Positions 26,003-34,419 of a DNA stretch of 64,000 nt are shown piece by piece. The notes beneath the pieces are model-generated. The model had not been told where the DNA came from. It did not search any database and saw nothing but the letters and a program-made list of their open reading frames with translations. Both the position numbers and the translations under genes were made by a program. Source of the stretch: Dawidia cretensis (lineage in GTDB: Bacteria; Bacteroidota; Bacteroidia; Cytophagales; Cyclobacteriaceae); the NCBI RefSeq assembly GCF_018598175.1, contig NZ_JAHESE010000004.1:124001-188000 (forward strand), read 5' to 3'. Numbering within the stretch: the stretch's first letter is position 1; the number at the start of each line of letters is the position of its first letter.

Positions 26003-27595
26003 ATGGAAAACAAATCAATGGCCGCTTTTCAACAGGCAGACGCCGCGCCCAACACATCCGGGGCATCCGCCACGGCGGGTAATCTCACCGCAACGCTTCG
26101 GCGTAAGATCTATACATGGCATCGCACGATCGGCCTGGTGACGATCATACCCGTCATTTTCTGGTGCCTATCGGGGTTGATGCACCCGTTTCTGTCGCAT
26201 TGGTTCAAGCCGACGATCGCACGCGAATTTATGCCGCCGAAGGTGCTGGAGAAGACGCAGATCACGCTGTCCCTGCAAGAGGTGCTGACGAAGAATAAGG
26301 TCGCCGACTTCAAGAACTTTCGCATAATCGCCTTCAATGGCCAGACGTTTTACCAGGTGAAGGGGATCGACGGATACCTGCGGTATTTCCATGCGGCCAC
26401 CGGCGAGCTGTTGCAGGACGGGGATAAAAAATACGCGGAGTTTATGGCGCGTTATTTCCTCGATGATCAAACGAGCGCCGCTACATCTATTACTGTTCAA
26501 AAACAATTCGACCAGCAATACAAGTATGTAAACCGGTACCTGCCGGTTTGGAAGGTTAGCTTCGACCGGCCGGATGGCATGGATGTATACGTAGAAACGG
26601 CGTCGGGCCGGTTGGGTACTTTTAATACAACATCGCGCAAGGCATTTCTGTGGGTGTTTGATAATTTTCACAACTGGTCGTTCCTTGGCAATATCACCAA
26701 TAATACATGGCGGATTACAATCATGGTATTGTTGCTGGGTGTGATTCTGGCGTCGGCCGTTACGGGGATCGTGATCTATGGGTTGTTCTGGGACCGGTTT
26801 AAAAAGCTCTCCAGCACGAATGAGAAGAAGGGCATCCGAAAGTATCACCGGCAGATCGGTATTGCCACGGCCTTTATCACGCTGACGTTTACCTTCAGCG
26901 GTGCATTTCACGCTACGCGCAAGCTGGAGCCGAATGTTCTACCCGAGATGATATACGAGCCGGCGATCCTCACGCGTGAGCTCGCCACCGCATCGCTTGC
27001 GCTGGACGTTGACTGGGAGCGGCTGCACAATCTGTCTATCGTCAGAAAGAGCAAACACGATTATTTCCAGGCGTTTTATCTACCCAATGACGACGAGCCC
27101 GCACAAACTATCTACCTGGATGCGGCCGATGGCAAGGTGTGGGAAAACGGCAATATCGCGTATGCTAAATTTTTGGGTAAGAAGTTCCTGGCTGTGCTGA
27201 GCGGTGCCACGAGCATGACGGCTGCCTGTTGTGAAGAAATGGGGGATGTGCAAAGCTCGGGTGTTGATCAGGATGCAACGCTGTTGAAGGCAGAGGTTGT
27301 GCCGAAGTTTGAAAGCCGGGAGTATGGATTTGTGTTCAAGCGGCTGCCGGTGGTGCGCCTGCAATATGATACGCCGGATGACCTTGCGCTCTATGTGGAG
27401 ACGGCTACGTCGCGGTTGGCGGCGAGTATTGATGCTACGGATCGTATAGAGGGTTATTCGTTTGCGATCTTTCATAAGTTCCTGCTGATGGATTGGGCCG
27501 GGAAGAATGTGCGGGATAGTATGATGCTGCTGTCTGCTTTCGGGGTGTTGACGGTGTCAGTGTTGGGAGTGTTGGTGTTTTTGAAGAGGGCGTAG
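26003..27595 (+). CDS. PepSY-domain membrane protein
   Basis: 530 residues, starting five bases after the receptor stop. Hydrophobic segments lie at about 38-58 (TIGLVTIIPVIFWCLSGL), 235-260, 295-315 and 505-525. Two large periplasmic PepSY-like regions lie between them, each with a YVETASGRLG or YVETATSRLA block. A CC pair (TAACCEEMGD) in the second domain could bind metal. PepSY membrane proteins beside TonB receptors are often linked to iron-siderophore reduction or copper uptake. Which of the two applies here is not visible. Confidence 0.88.
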   Translation: MENKSMAAFQQADAAPNTSGASATAGNLTATLRRKIYTWHRTIGLVTIIPVIFWCLSGLMHPFLSHWFKPTIAREFMPPKVLEKTQITLSLQEVLTKNKVADFKNFRIIAFNGQTFYQVKGIDGYLRYFHAATGELLQDGDKKYAEFMARYFLDDQTSAATSITVQKQFDQQYKYVNRYLPVWKVSFDRPDGMDVYVETASGRLGTFNTTSRKAFLWVFDNFHNWSFLGNITNNTWRITIMVLLLGVILASAVTGIVIYGLFWDRFKKLSSTNEKKGIRKYHRQIGIATAFITLTFTFSGAFHATRKLEPNVLPEMIYEPAILTRELATASLALDVDWERLHNLSIVRKSKHDYFQAFYLPNDDEPAQTIYLDAADGKVWENGNIAYAKFLGKKFLAVLSGATSMTAACCEEMGDVQSSGVDQDATLLKAEVVPKFESREYGFVFKRLPVVRLQYDTPDDLALYVETATSRLAASIDATDRIEGYSFAIFHKFLLMDWAGKNVRDSMMLLSAFGVLTVSVLGVLVFLKRA

Positions 27596-27600
27596 CGCAA

Positions 27601-28488
27601 TTACAATCCAAGCGCTTTCCGAATATCATCATAGCTTCTGACGATAATCGCGCCCATTGCCTCGAATTGCTTCGGCCAGTGGAGCGAGGGATCGGAGAGG
27701 CTGCTCTCCAGGACAAACAACTTCCGTTTCTGATATAGCGCCGCGCGGCCCAATCCCAACGTTCCCGACAGATCGCCGGCTTCGACGATAATAGAGGCTT
27801 CACTTAGCGCGGCGCTTACCTTGTTCCGTTCCGGAAAAAACTTACTGTTCTGTTTATAGTCCTGCTGGCGGTGGCGCCAGTAGGGCACGGGGCTGATCAG
27901 CAGGTGTTGTTGGGCGATAGTCTCTTGCAGGGCGGCATGCTCGGCGGGGTAGGCTCGGTTGAGCGGCGTGCCGATGATACCGATCGTCCGGCCGTTGTTT
28001 TCCAATGCAACGCGGTGCGCCGCCGCATCGATGCCTGCCGCCAGACCGGAGACGATCGTGACACCGTCGTGGACGAGCTGTGTAACGAGCTTTGTCGTGC
28101 GCGCGAGGCCGGCCGGCGTAGGGTGTCGTGTGCCGACCACGGTAACCATACGCGTGTGTAACAGGCTTAGGTCACCACGATAGTACAGCAGCTCGACCGG
28201 GTGCTCAGCATCGCGCAGGCGTTGTGGATAGGACGCCATGCCGTGCAGTAGTATATCACCTCGTTGGGAAGGGTTGGTGATCGTTTGCAGGTAATCCATA
28301 TAGCGGGCTACATCCGACTGTGCTACGAACGACGATGGTCGATGCCCCGGGTGACGGGCAAAGAGCGCCGCCAGTTTTTTCATCGACATGCCGGGCCGGT
28401 CCCAAAGTGCCTCGTAGGCGGCCTGCTCGCGCTGTGGGTTCAGGGCGTTTTCAGACGAGGCAATGGAGGTGTCGAAGCTCAGTTGCAT
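27601..28488 (-). CDS. DprA/Smf-like DNA-processing protein
   Basis: 295 residues. A short N-terminal helical part (1-75) leads to a Rossmann-like Smf domain with VVGTRHPTPAGLAR (about 117-130), VSGLAAGIDAAAHRVALE (147-164), IIGTPLNRAYPAEH and FPERNKVSAALSEASIIVEA. These match the DprA core that binds ssDNA and loads RecA in natural transformation. The glycine-rich loops are somewhat changed, and no C-terminal winged-helix domain follows. It stops six bases from the convergent PepSY gene. It may be a divergent paralogue rather than the housekeeping DprA. Confidence 0.85.
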   Translation of the reverse strand: MQLSFDTSIASSENALNPQREQAAYEALWDRPGMSMKKLAALFARHPGHRPSSFVAQSDVARYMDYLQTITNPSQRGDILLHGMASYPQRLRDAEHPVELLYYRGDLSLLHTRMVTVVGTRHPTPAGLARTTKLVTQLVHDGVTIVSGLAAGIDAAAHRVALENNGRTIGIIGTPLNRAYPAEHAALQETIAQQHLLISPVPYWRHRQQDYKQNSKFFPERNKVSAALSEASIIVEAGDLSGTLGLGRAALYQKRKLFVLESSLSDPSLHWPKQFEAMGAIIVRSYDDIRKALGL

Positions 28489-28849
28489 GAAGTAGTATGC
28501 TATAGGTGCTCGTCAATGACAGTGATCCGGGTTAACCCGGACACGGTCGGTCGATGGATATCCTAAAAATTGTGCCCTTGCGGCGGCCCTGTACTAGGGT
28601 AAGTATTCCGATTGGGGCCGACAGAATTTATCCGTCAAGTGTTTGTAGATATTTTTGTGCGTTTGCTCCAGTTGTTTTTGTTAGCGATGTGGTGCTGATT
28701 GTTGAACATGCAGGAGGGAAATTGCGGCAAATCAAGATGTAAAAATTGTGCCATGCTGAATTTTGGACAGCCATTGTGTGGATAACACCTGCGGCATTCT
28801 CTTTTCTTGCGCATTTCCCGGAACGGATATACATAAAAGGTGTTGGGCA
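28489..28849. promoter_or_regulatory. Intergenic region with a repeated 13-mer
   Basis: No gene is seen between the divergent DprA-like and DUF421 genes. TAAAAATTGTGCC occurs twice, at 28564-28576 and 28740-28752, and TAAAAATTGTACC once more at 38255-38267 upstream of the SPW gene. On the minus strand the second copy reads TGGCACAATTTTTACA, close to but not matching a sigma-54 site. The spacing to the two downstream starts is about 110 and 92 bases. Confidence 0.4.
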
Positions 28850-29533
28850 GTGAAAAAGGAAGAGATATATTTAGAGGACATACGGCGGATCCTGATCGGA
28901 AACGCGCCGCCGGAATTTTTGCTGGAGGTGCTGGTGCGGACACTGATCATCTACGCTGTGGTATTGATTGTGATGCGATTGCTGGGCAAACGCATGAGCG
29001 GCCAGGTGACGCTGGTAGAAATGGCGTTGCTGGTAATGTTGGGTGCTATCATCGGATCGCCGATTCAGATTCCGGACCGGGGGATTTTAACGGCATTGAT
29101 CATCCTGGTCAGCGCGATGTTTTTCCACCGGCTGATGAACAAGCTGGCCTACCGCTTTCCGGCATTTGAGCGCCTGACACAAGGTAGCTCGAGCTTGTTG
29201 GTAAAGAATGGTGTACTACAACTCGAACAGATGAGAAAAGAGCGCGTATCGACGCAGCAGCTGTTTGCCTTGCTGCGAGGCCACCAGATCCGCCAGTTGG
29301 GCCAGGTGAAACGTGTATACCTGGAGGCCGGCGGGATTTTCAGCGTATTCCGGGCCACCGACGCGCAGCCGGGACTGGCGGTTTTTCCGCCGGAGGACAC
29401 GGCATTGTTCGAGCAGCATAAGGCCTCGGCGGAAGGTGCTACCGTTTGCCAGACCTGCGGCCATGTACCCCACGATGCGCGGACGGTGTGCTCCGTATGT
29501 GGTAATAATACATTTGTTCACGCTATACGATGA
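28850..29533 (+). CDS. DUF421 membrane protein with zinc-ribbon tail
   Basis: 227 residues from a GTG at 28850. I chose this start because VKKEEIYLEDIRRI aligns with the N-terminus of the paralogue at 29537. It has three membrane helices in about 25-105 (YetF-like: MRLLGKRMSGQVTLVEMALL), a cytosolic DUF421 domain (about 110-190), and a C-terminal zinc-ribbon-like CQTCGHVPHDARTVCSVCGN, which is not part of the usual YetF architecture as I know it. The next gene is a tandem paralogue three bases away. The function is unknown; Bacillus relatives are spore or stress membrane proteins. Confidence 0.88.
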   Translation: MKKEEIYLEDIRRILIGNAPPEFLLEVLVRTLIIYAVVLIVMRLLGKRMSGQVTLVEMALLVMLGAIIGSPIQIPDRGILTALIILVSAMFFHRLMNKLAYRFPAFERLTQGSSSLLVKNGVLQLEQMRKERVSTQQLFALLRGHQIRQLGQVKRVYLEAGGIFSVFRATDAQPGLAVFPPEDTALFEQHKASAEGATVCQTCGHVPHDARTVCSVCGNNTFVHAIR

Positions 29534-29536
29534 CCT

Positions 29537-30226
29537 ATGCAGCCTGAAGAGATACATCTATACGACGCCTGGCGGATCTTTATAGGCCAGGTGCCGGGGG
29601 CATTTTTGATCGAAGCAGTGATCCGTGCTGTCTTCGTTTTTACGGTGCTGATCACCAGTATGCGCCTGCTGGGCAAGCGCATGGCCGGCCAGCTGAGCCG
29701 CAACGAGATGATTGCCATGACCAGCCTGGCGGCAGCCACGGGCGTACCCATTCAGGCGCCCGACCGCGGCCTGCTGCCGGCGTTGATCATCGCCATCATT
29801 GTGGTCATGCTGGGCCGGCTCATCTCACGGTGGGCCTGCCGGAGCGAGCGGTTCGAGAGCCTGTCGCAGGACAAGCTGGGTACGCTCGTGCAAGACTCGG
29901 TGCTACAGCTGCCGGAGCTTTCGCGGACAAGCATTACCCGCGAGCGGCTCTTCGCCCACCTGCGGTCGGAGGGCCTGACGCACCTGGGCCAGGTAAAACG
30001 GGTATATTTCGAGGCAGGCGGATTTTTTACGCTGATCCGTAACGAGTTTGCGCGCCCCGGGCTTACCCTGATCCCTACCTGGGACACTGAGTTTATCGCC
30101 GAGCAGGGCGTCTCCGCCGACGTGCAGGTATGCGCGCGGTGTGGGAACACACGCACCGCGGAGCGCTGTAGCAACTGTCACGCCACGGAATGGCAAAATG
30201 CCATCACCGGCGAGGAAATAAAATAA
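29537..30226 (+). CDS. DUF421 membrane protein with zinc-ribbon tail
   Basis: 229 residues, tandem paralogue of the preceding gene with the same order: three helices, MRLLGKRMAGQLSRNEMIAM, the DUF421 domain (LFAHLRSEGLTHLGQVKRVY) and a C-terminal CARCGNTRTAERCSNCHATE ribbon. The Cys spacing differs slightly from the first copy, but both keep two CxxC pairs. Co-transcription is very likely, and a heteromeric complex is possible. A duplication is the simplest origin. Confidence 0.88.
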   Translation: MQPEEIHLYDAWRIFIGQVPGAFLIEAVIRAVFVFTVLITSMRLLGKRMAGQLSRNEMIAMTSLAAATGVPIQAPDRGLLPALIIAIIVVMLGRLISRWACRSERFESLSQDKLGTLVQDSVLQLPELSRTSITRERLFAHLRSEGLTHLGQVKRVYFEAGGFFTLIRNEFARPGLTLIPTWDTEFIAEQGVSADVQVCARCGNTRTAERCSNCHATEWQNAITGEEIK

Positions 30227-30293
30227 AGTACCATACATACTGCGGCTCGGGACATGGGTTTTCCGGCGGCACAGGGTAACGAACCCAACGTGT

Positions 30294-32777
30294 ATGAAAA
30301 CGCTAGACAAAAAAGAGATGGAACCAGCCCCCTATTCCAACAACACCTTTGTAACCGACCGCGCCATGCTGCGCTTTGTTGTGCCTTCCGGTATACGGTA
30401 TTTCGGCGGCCCCTGGCAGGTCACTGAACCCTCGGCGCAATGTATTTCGCCGTTCGGGTTGCCGGTCAGCTTCGATTACCTGGTGCAGGTAGACGACAGC
30501 AATCACCTGATCTATCCCGACGACCTGGAAGCGTTCCAGGCAATCATGGAGTATAGTGATGACACGCCTTGCGAGACTGACATTCGGTTGATCGCCGCCG
30601 ACGGCCAGGTAAAATCGCTGCAGCTGCGCGGCATGTTTAAGGAGACCGGTCCGGACGTGTATGGGGCGCCTGTGGATACAGATGGCGCACACCACGCATT
30701 ACCGGTCAGGTCCATGCAGGAGCAGCAGCGTTTGATGGAGGCCGTGATCCAGTCGGATATCGTCGCGCTCAGCGTGGTACGGGCGGTGCCGGGCCCGGGG
30801 GGCACAGTGGAAGATTTTGAGTGGGTCATGGCCAACAAGTTGCTGATGGCGCTGGCGCAAGGCCAGTACGTAGTAGGCAGGCGGTATACGGAGGTCTTTC
30901 CGTCGGCGGCCGGCAACGGTGTGCTGGAGGTGATGCGGCGGGTGCTGGCCACGGGCGAGCGGGAAAGCAACGAAGTATATTACGAGAACCACAACCTGCG
31001 CGGCTGGTTTCGGCAGGTATACGTGCGCTCGCTGAACTATATCATTGTGAGCGCGGAAGACATCACGCTGGCGAAGAAAAAACAGGAGCAGATCATCAGC
31101 ATGAACCGACAGCTGGCGCAGCGCGCGCAAGAACAGTATAACGTGCTGTTCCGCTCGATCGACCAGGGCTTTGCCATTGTCAGGATGCTCTACGACGAGG
31201 CGGGCGCGCCGGTGGATTTTGTATACCTGCAGGTGAACCCCGCGTTTGAAAAATTGACGGGCCTTGCCAACGTGGCGGGCATGAGCATGCGCAGCCTGTG
31301 GCACACGGATCCACAGCCGTGGATCCGCGCGTACGCGCAGATCATCGCCACGCAAACGTCGATGCGGTTTGTCATGCCGGAGGGTAGGGAAGACCCCCGG
31401 TACTACGAAGTATATGCGTTCGCCATGGGCGGGTCCGAAGGGCGCGAAGTGGCGATGCTGCTGAGCGATGTGACGGCGCGCCAGGCCAGCGAGCGGCAGC
31501 TGCACGCTCTCAATGAGCGGCTTCAAGAAGCGGATCGCGCCAAGACCCGCTTCTTTGGAAACGTAAGCCATGAATTTCGTACACCGCTGACATTGATCGT
31601 CGGCCCGTTGCGCGATGTGATCGGGCAGGGTACCAACCTGACGCCGGAGCAGCGTCAGCGGTTAACCATTGCCGAACGCAATGTGGTGCGCCTGCAGAAG
31701 CTGGTAAACAGCCTGCTGGACTTTTCGCGTGTCGAGGCCGGTCGCCTGGACGCGGTCTATCAGCCTACCCGGCTGGCTGAATTTACGGCCGAGATTGCCG
31801 CCAACTTTCGGCCGCTGATCGAGCAGGCGGGGCTCAAGCTCGTCATCAAGACCGACCCGCTGCCCGAACCTGCCTACGTGAACCGCGACATGTGGGAAAA
31901 GATTGTGCTGAACCTGCTGTCGAACGCTTTCAAGTTTACACACCAGGGCAAGATCGACGTGCGGGTCCGCGCAAAGAAATTTTATATACAGCTGATCGTG
32001 CGCGACACGGGCATCGGCATCGCGACCCGTAACGTGAGCCGCATCTTTGAACGGTTCGCCCGCTTCGACAATGCGCGCGGCCGCGCCTACGAAGGTTCAG
32101 GTATAGGCCTGGCGCTGGTCAAAGAGCTTGTCGAGATGCACGGCGGCACCATTAAAGTGGACAGCGAAGAAGGACAGGGCACGACTTTTACGGTTACGAT
32201 CCGCAAGGGCAAAGCGCACTTACGGCCCCGGCAGGTGTTCGAGACCACCGGGCCGCTGGAAGGAGGCACTTCGTCGTCGCTTTTTGTAGAAGAGGCGAGC
32301 GGCTGGTTGCCCGAGGATAACCGGCTAAGCGCGCGCGCGCAGACAGGAAACAGTGATGATGCCCGGCCGCTGATCCTGGTCGCGGAAGACAATGCCGATA
32401 TGCGTACTTACCTCGAAGATATACTATCACCGCAGTACCGCGTGGTGACTACCGGCAATGGGAAGACGGCGCTTGAAAAAATGAATGCAGGAGTGATCCC
32501 CGCGCTGATCCTGTCGGATGTGATGATGCCCGTGGTGGATGGTTATGGCCTGGTGAGCGCGGTGCGTAACACCCCGGCCTTGAAAGATATACCGGTGATC
32601 CTGCTGTCGGCGTATACGGGGGAGGATGCTTCGGTCGAGGGCCTGGAACGCGGCGCCACCGATTTCCTGGAGAAACCGTTTTCGGCGCGCAGGCTGCGGA
32701 CGTTTATCGACGCCCGCCTGAAGGCCGCGGCATCCCGGGCACCCGCTGACGACGGGGCGCACGCCGCGAGACCGTGA
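30294..32777 (+). CDS. Hybrid sensor histidine kinase/response regulator
   Basis: 827 residues. N-terminal PAS-like segments are at about 20-110, 140-255 and 275-400. HisKA has the phospho-acceptor His426 (FFGNVSHEFRTPLTLI). HATPase_c follows, with NLLSNAFKFT, DTGIGIA and GSGIGLALVKELVEMHGG. A C-terminal receiver, about 695-815, has LVAEDNADMRTYL, the Asp in LSDVMMPVVDG and the Lys in LEKPFSARR. There are no membrane helices. Its layout matches the first half of the large kinase at 5107. It ends exactly where the convergent response-regulator gene ends. Confidence 0.92.
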   Translation: MKTLDKKEMEPAPYSNNTFVTDRAMLRFVVPSGIRYFGGPWQVTEPSAQCISPFGLPVSFDYLVQVDDSNHLIYPDDLEAFQAIMEYSDDTPCETDIRLIAADGQVKSLQLRGMFKETGPDVYGAPVDTDGAHHALPVRSMQEQQRLMEAVIQSDIVALSVVRAVPGPGGTVEDFEWVMANKLLMALAQGQYVVGRRYTEVFPSAAGNGVLEVMRRVLATGERESNEVYYENHNLRGWFRQVYVRSLNYIIVSAEDITLAKKKQEQIISMNRQLAQRAQEQYNVLFRSIDQGFAIVRMLYDEAGAPVDFVYLQVNPAFEKLTGLANVAGMSMRSLWHTDPQPWIRAYAQIIATQTSMRFVMPEGREDPRYYEVYAFAMGGSEGREVAMLLSDVTARQASERQLHALNERLQEADRAKTRFFGNVSHEFRTPLTLIVGPLRDVIGQGTNLTPEQRQRLTIAERNVVRLQKLVNSLLDFSRVEAGRLDAVYQPTRLAEFTAEIAANFRPLIEQAGLKLVIKTDPLPEPAYVNRDMWEKIVLNLLSNAFKFTHQGKIDVRVRAKKFYIQLIVRDTGIGIATRNVSRIFERFARFDNARGRAYEGSGIGLALVKELVEMHGGTIKVDSEEGQGTTFTVTIRKGKAHLRPRQVFETTGPLEGGTSSSLFVEEASGWLPEDNRLSARAQTGNSDDARPLILVAEDNADMRTYLEDILSPQYRVVTTGNGKTALEKMNAGVIPALILSDVMMPVVDGYGLVSAVRNTPALKDIPVILLSAYTGEDASVEGLERGATDFLEKPFSARRLRTFIDARLKAAASRAPADDGAHAARP

Positions 32778-33125
32778 CTATAAATGGCTGGCGATCATTT
32801 GCCGCAGCTCCTGGATCAGAAAGGGCTTTTCGATCACGCTGTCAGCGCCGGCCGAGTGCGCCAGCGCAGTAATGTTAGGCGAAGCGGAGATGATGATGAT
32901 GGGTATGTTTTTCGTGGCGCTCTGCTTTTTAAGATGCCGGCAGAGATCAAGACCGTCGACGTCCGACAATTGCCGGTCGAGCAAAAACAGATCGGGCACT
33001 TCAAACTCGTTCTTCATCAACGGTTCGCCGCGGGTGAAGGTGGTCACCTGGTAATCGTCATCGAGAATGAGGTGGATGACGTCACGGATGGTGGGATCAT
33101 CGTCGGCGAAGAGTATTTTTTTCAT
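32778..33125 (-). CDS. Single-domain response regulator
   Basis: 115 residues from the ATG at 33125 (MKKILFADDDPTIRDVIHLI); an in-frame ATG at 33152 adds nine residues. It is a receiver only, with the Asp in FLLDRQLSDVDG, the switch Ser in IIIISASPN and the Lys in VIEKPFLIQ. DRQLS in place of the more usual D-MP sequence is slightly unusual. Its stop codon directly abuts that of the convergent hybrid kinase, so the two transcripts must overlap or end within each other. Confidence 0.9.
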   Translation of the reverse strand: MKKILFADDDPTIRDVIHLILDDDYQVTTFTRGEPLMKNEFEVPDLFLLDRQLSDVDGLDLCRHLKKQSATKNIPIIIISASPNITALAHSAGADSVIEKPFLIQELRQMIASHL

Positions 33126-33302
33126 GTGGCCTTCTATCGGGTTGTGAGGCAAGTTATGGAAAATAAAAAAGAAGCGTGTGATATGCGCGGGTAATAATCC
33201 GGTAATAGGGAGATAAAAATCGAGCCACGCGACGCGCCGGACAATTTTTGTCGGGGTTTATACGCATATCCACGCAGGCATTGGTATTGCAGAGAGCATT
33301 CC

Positions 33303-34346
33303 ATGGATAAACGTAACATCATTGTGATTGGCGCCTCGGCCGGTGGCTTTGACGCCATTCGCACGTTGGTTGCAGGCTTACCGGCAGACTTTGATGCCGT
33401 AGTATTAATTGTCTGGCATATCTCGGCCGATGCGCCCGGTGTGATGCCACAGACACTAAACAAGCATCAGACCTTGCCGGCCGCGCATGCGCGCGACGGA
33501 GAGCCGCTCCGATTCGGGCGGATCTATGTTGCACCGCCCGATCACCACCTGCTCGTGGAAGAGGGCGTGCTGCGCGTGACGCGGGGACCGAAGGAAAACC
33601 GGTTCCGGCCGGCCATCGACCCGCTGTTCCGTTCGGCCGCGCAGGCATATGGCTCCCGTGTGATCGGTATCATTCTTTCGGGTGCGCTGGACGATGGATC
33701 AGCGGGCCTGTGGACGATCAAGCAATACGGAGGCGTGGCCATGGTGCAGGATCCTGCCGACGCCCACGTGTCATCCATGCCGCAAAATGCGCTGAACGCT
33801 GTAGACGCAGACTATGTGCTGCCCGTGCGCGACATGGCGCCCGTGCTGGTGCGTATAGCGTCTGAGGAGGCGCCCGTCCGCCCGTCACCCGCTGATAAAG
33901 ACCGTACAACACTGGAGATTAATATTGCGATGGAGAATACAAACACAAGCGCTGATATATTACACGAAGGCACCTTGTCGCCCTATACCTGCCCCGAATG
34001 TCATGGCGTACTCACGGCACTGGTGGAAGGAGGCAGGGTCCGTTTCCGGTGTCATACGGGCCATGCTTTTTCGGCCGACAGCTTGCTGACGAGCATCGGC
34101 GAGAACATCGAGGAAAACCTGTGGGCGGCGGTGCGCAGCATACAGGAAAATGTCATGCTGCTCAACCACATGGGCGACCACTTTGCCGAGGCGAACCAGC
34201 CCAAGGTCGCGGCCATGTATTTCAAGAAGGCGCAGGAGGCGGGGGCACGTGCGGACTCGCTGCGGAGGGTAGCCGAGAGTCACGAGCAGCTATCGAACGA
34301 TAGGATCACGTCGCAGGCCCTGCAGGACGAAGACCAGAATCCATAG
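33303..34346 (+). CDS. CheB-type methylesterase with C-terminal extension
   Basis: 347 residues. The catalytic domain covers about 5-185, with the Ser in IVIGASAGGFDAI, the His in VWHISADAPG and the Asp in LSGALDDGSAG. It has no receiver domain, so it is not the classical phosphorylation-controlled CheB. The C-terminal 120 residues hold two Cys/His pairs (YTCPECHG and RFRCHTGHAF), which could bind zinc, and a helical tail. No methyl-accepting receptor gene is in the window. Demethylation of a receptor or another glutamyl ester is possible; the true target is unknown. Confidence 0.9.
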   Translation: MDKRNIIVIGASAGGFDAIRTLVAGLPADFDAVVLIVWHISADAPGVMPQTLNKHQTLPAAHARDGEPLRFGRIYVAPPDHHLLVEEGVLRVTRGPKENRFRPAIDPLFRSAAQAYGSRVIGIILSGALDDGSAGLWTIKQYGGVAMVQDPADAHVSSMPQNALNAVDADYVLPVRDMAPVLVRIASEEAPVRPSPADKDRTTLEINIAMENTNTSADILHEGTLSPYTCPECHGVLTALVEGGRVRFRCHTGHAFSADSLLTSIGENIEENLWAAVRSIQENVMLLNHMGDHFAEANQPKVAAMYFKKAQEAGARADSLRRVAESHEQLSNDRITSQALQDEDQNP

Positions 34347-34419
34347 TATCGTTTAAAGCGCTATCTTTCCCGCGGAAAGTTTCGGTGCAAAAGGCGCGGA
34401 CGCATTTCCAGATTACACT

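Noticed and set aside
28730-28760. Sigma-54-like site on the minus strand (TGGCACAATTTTTACA)
   Set aside because: The -12 GC is missing, and the companion copies of the motif fit the consensus even less.
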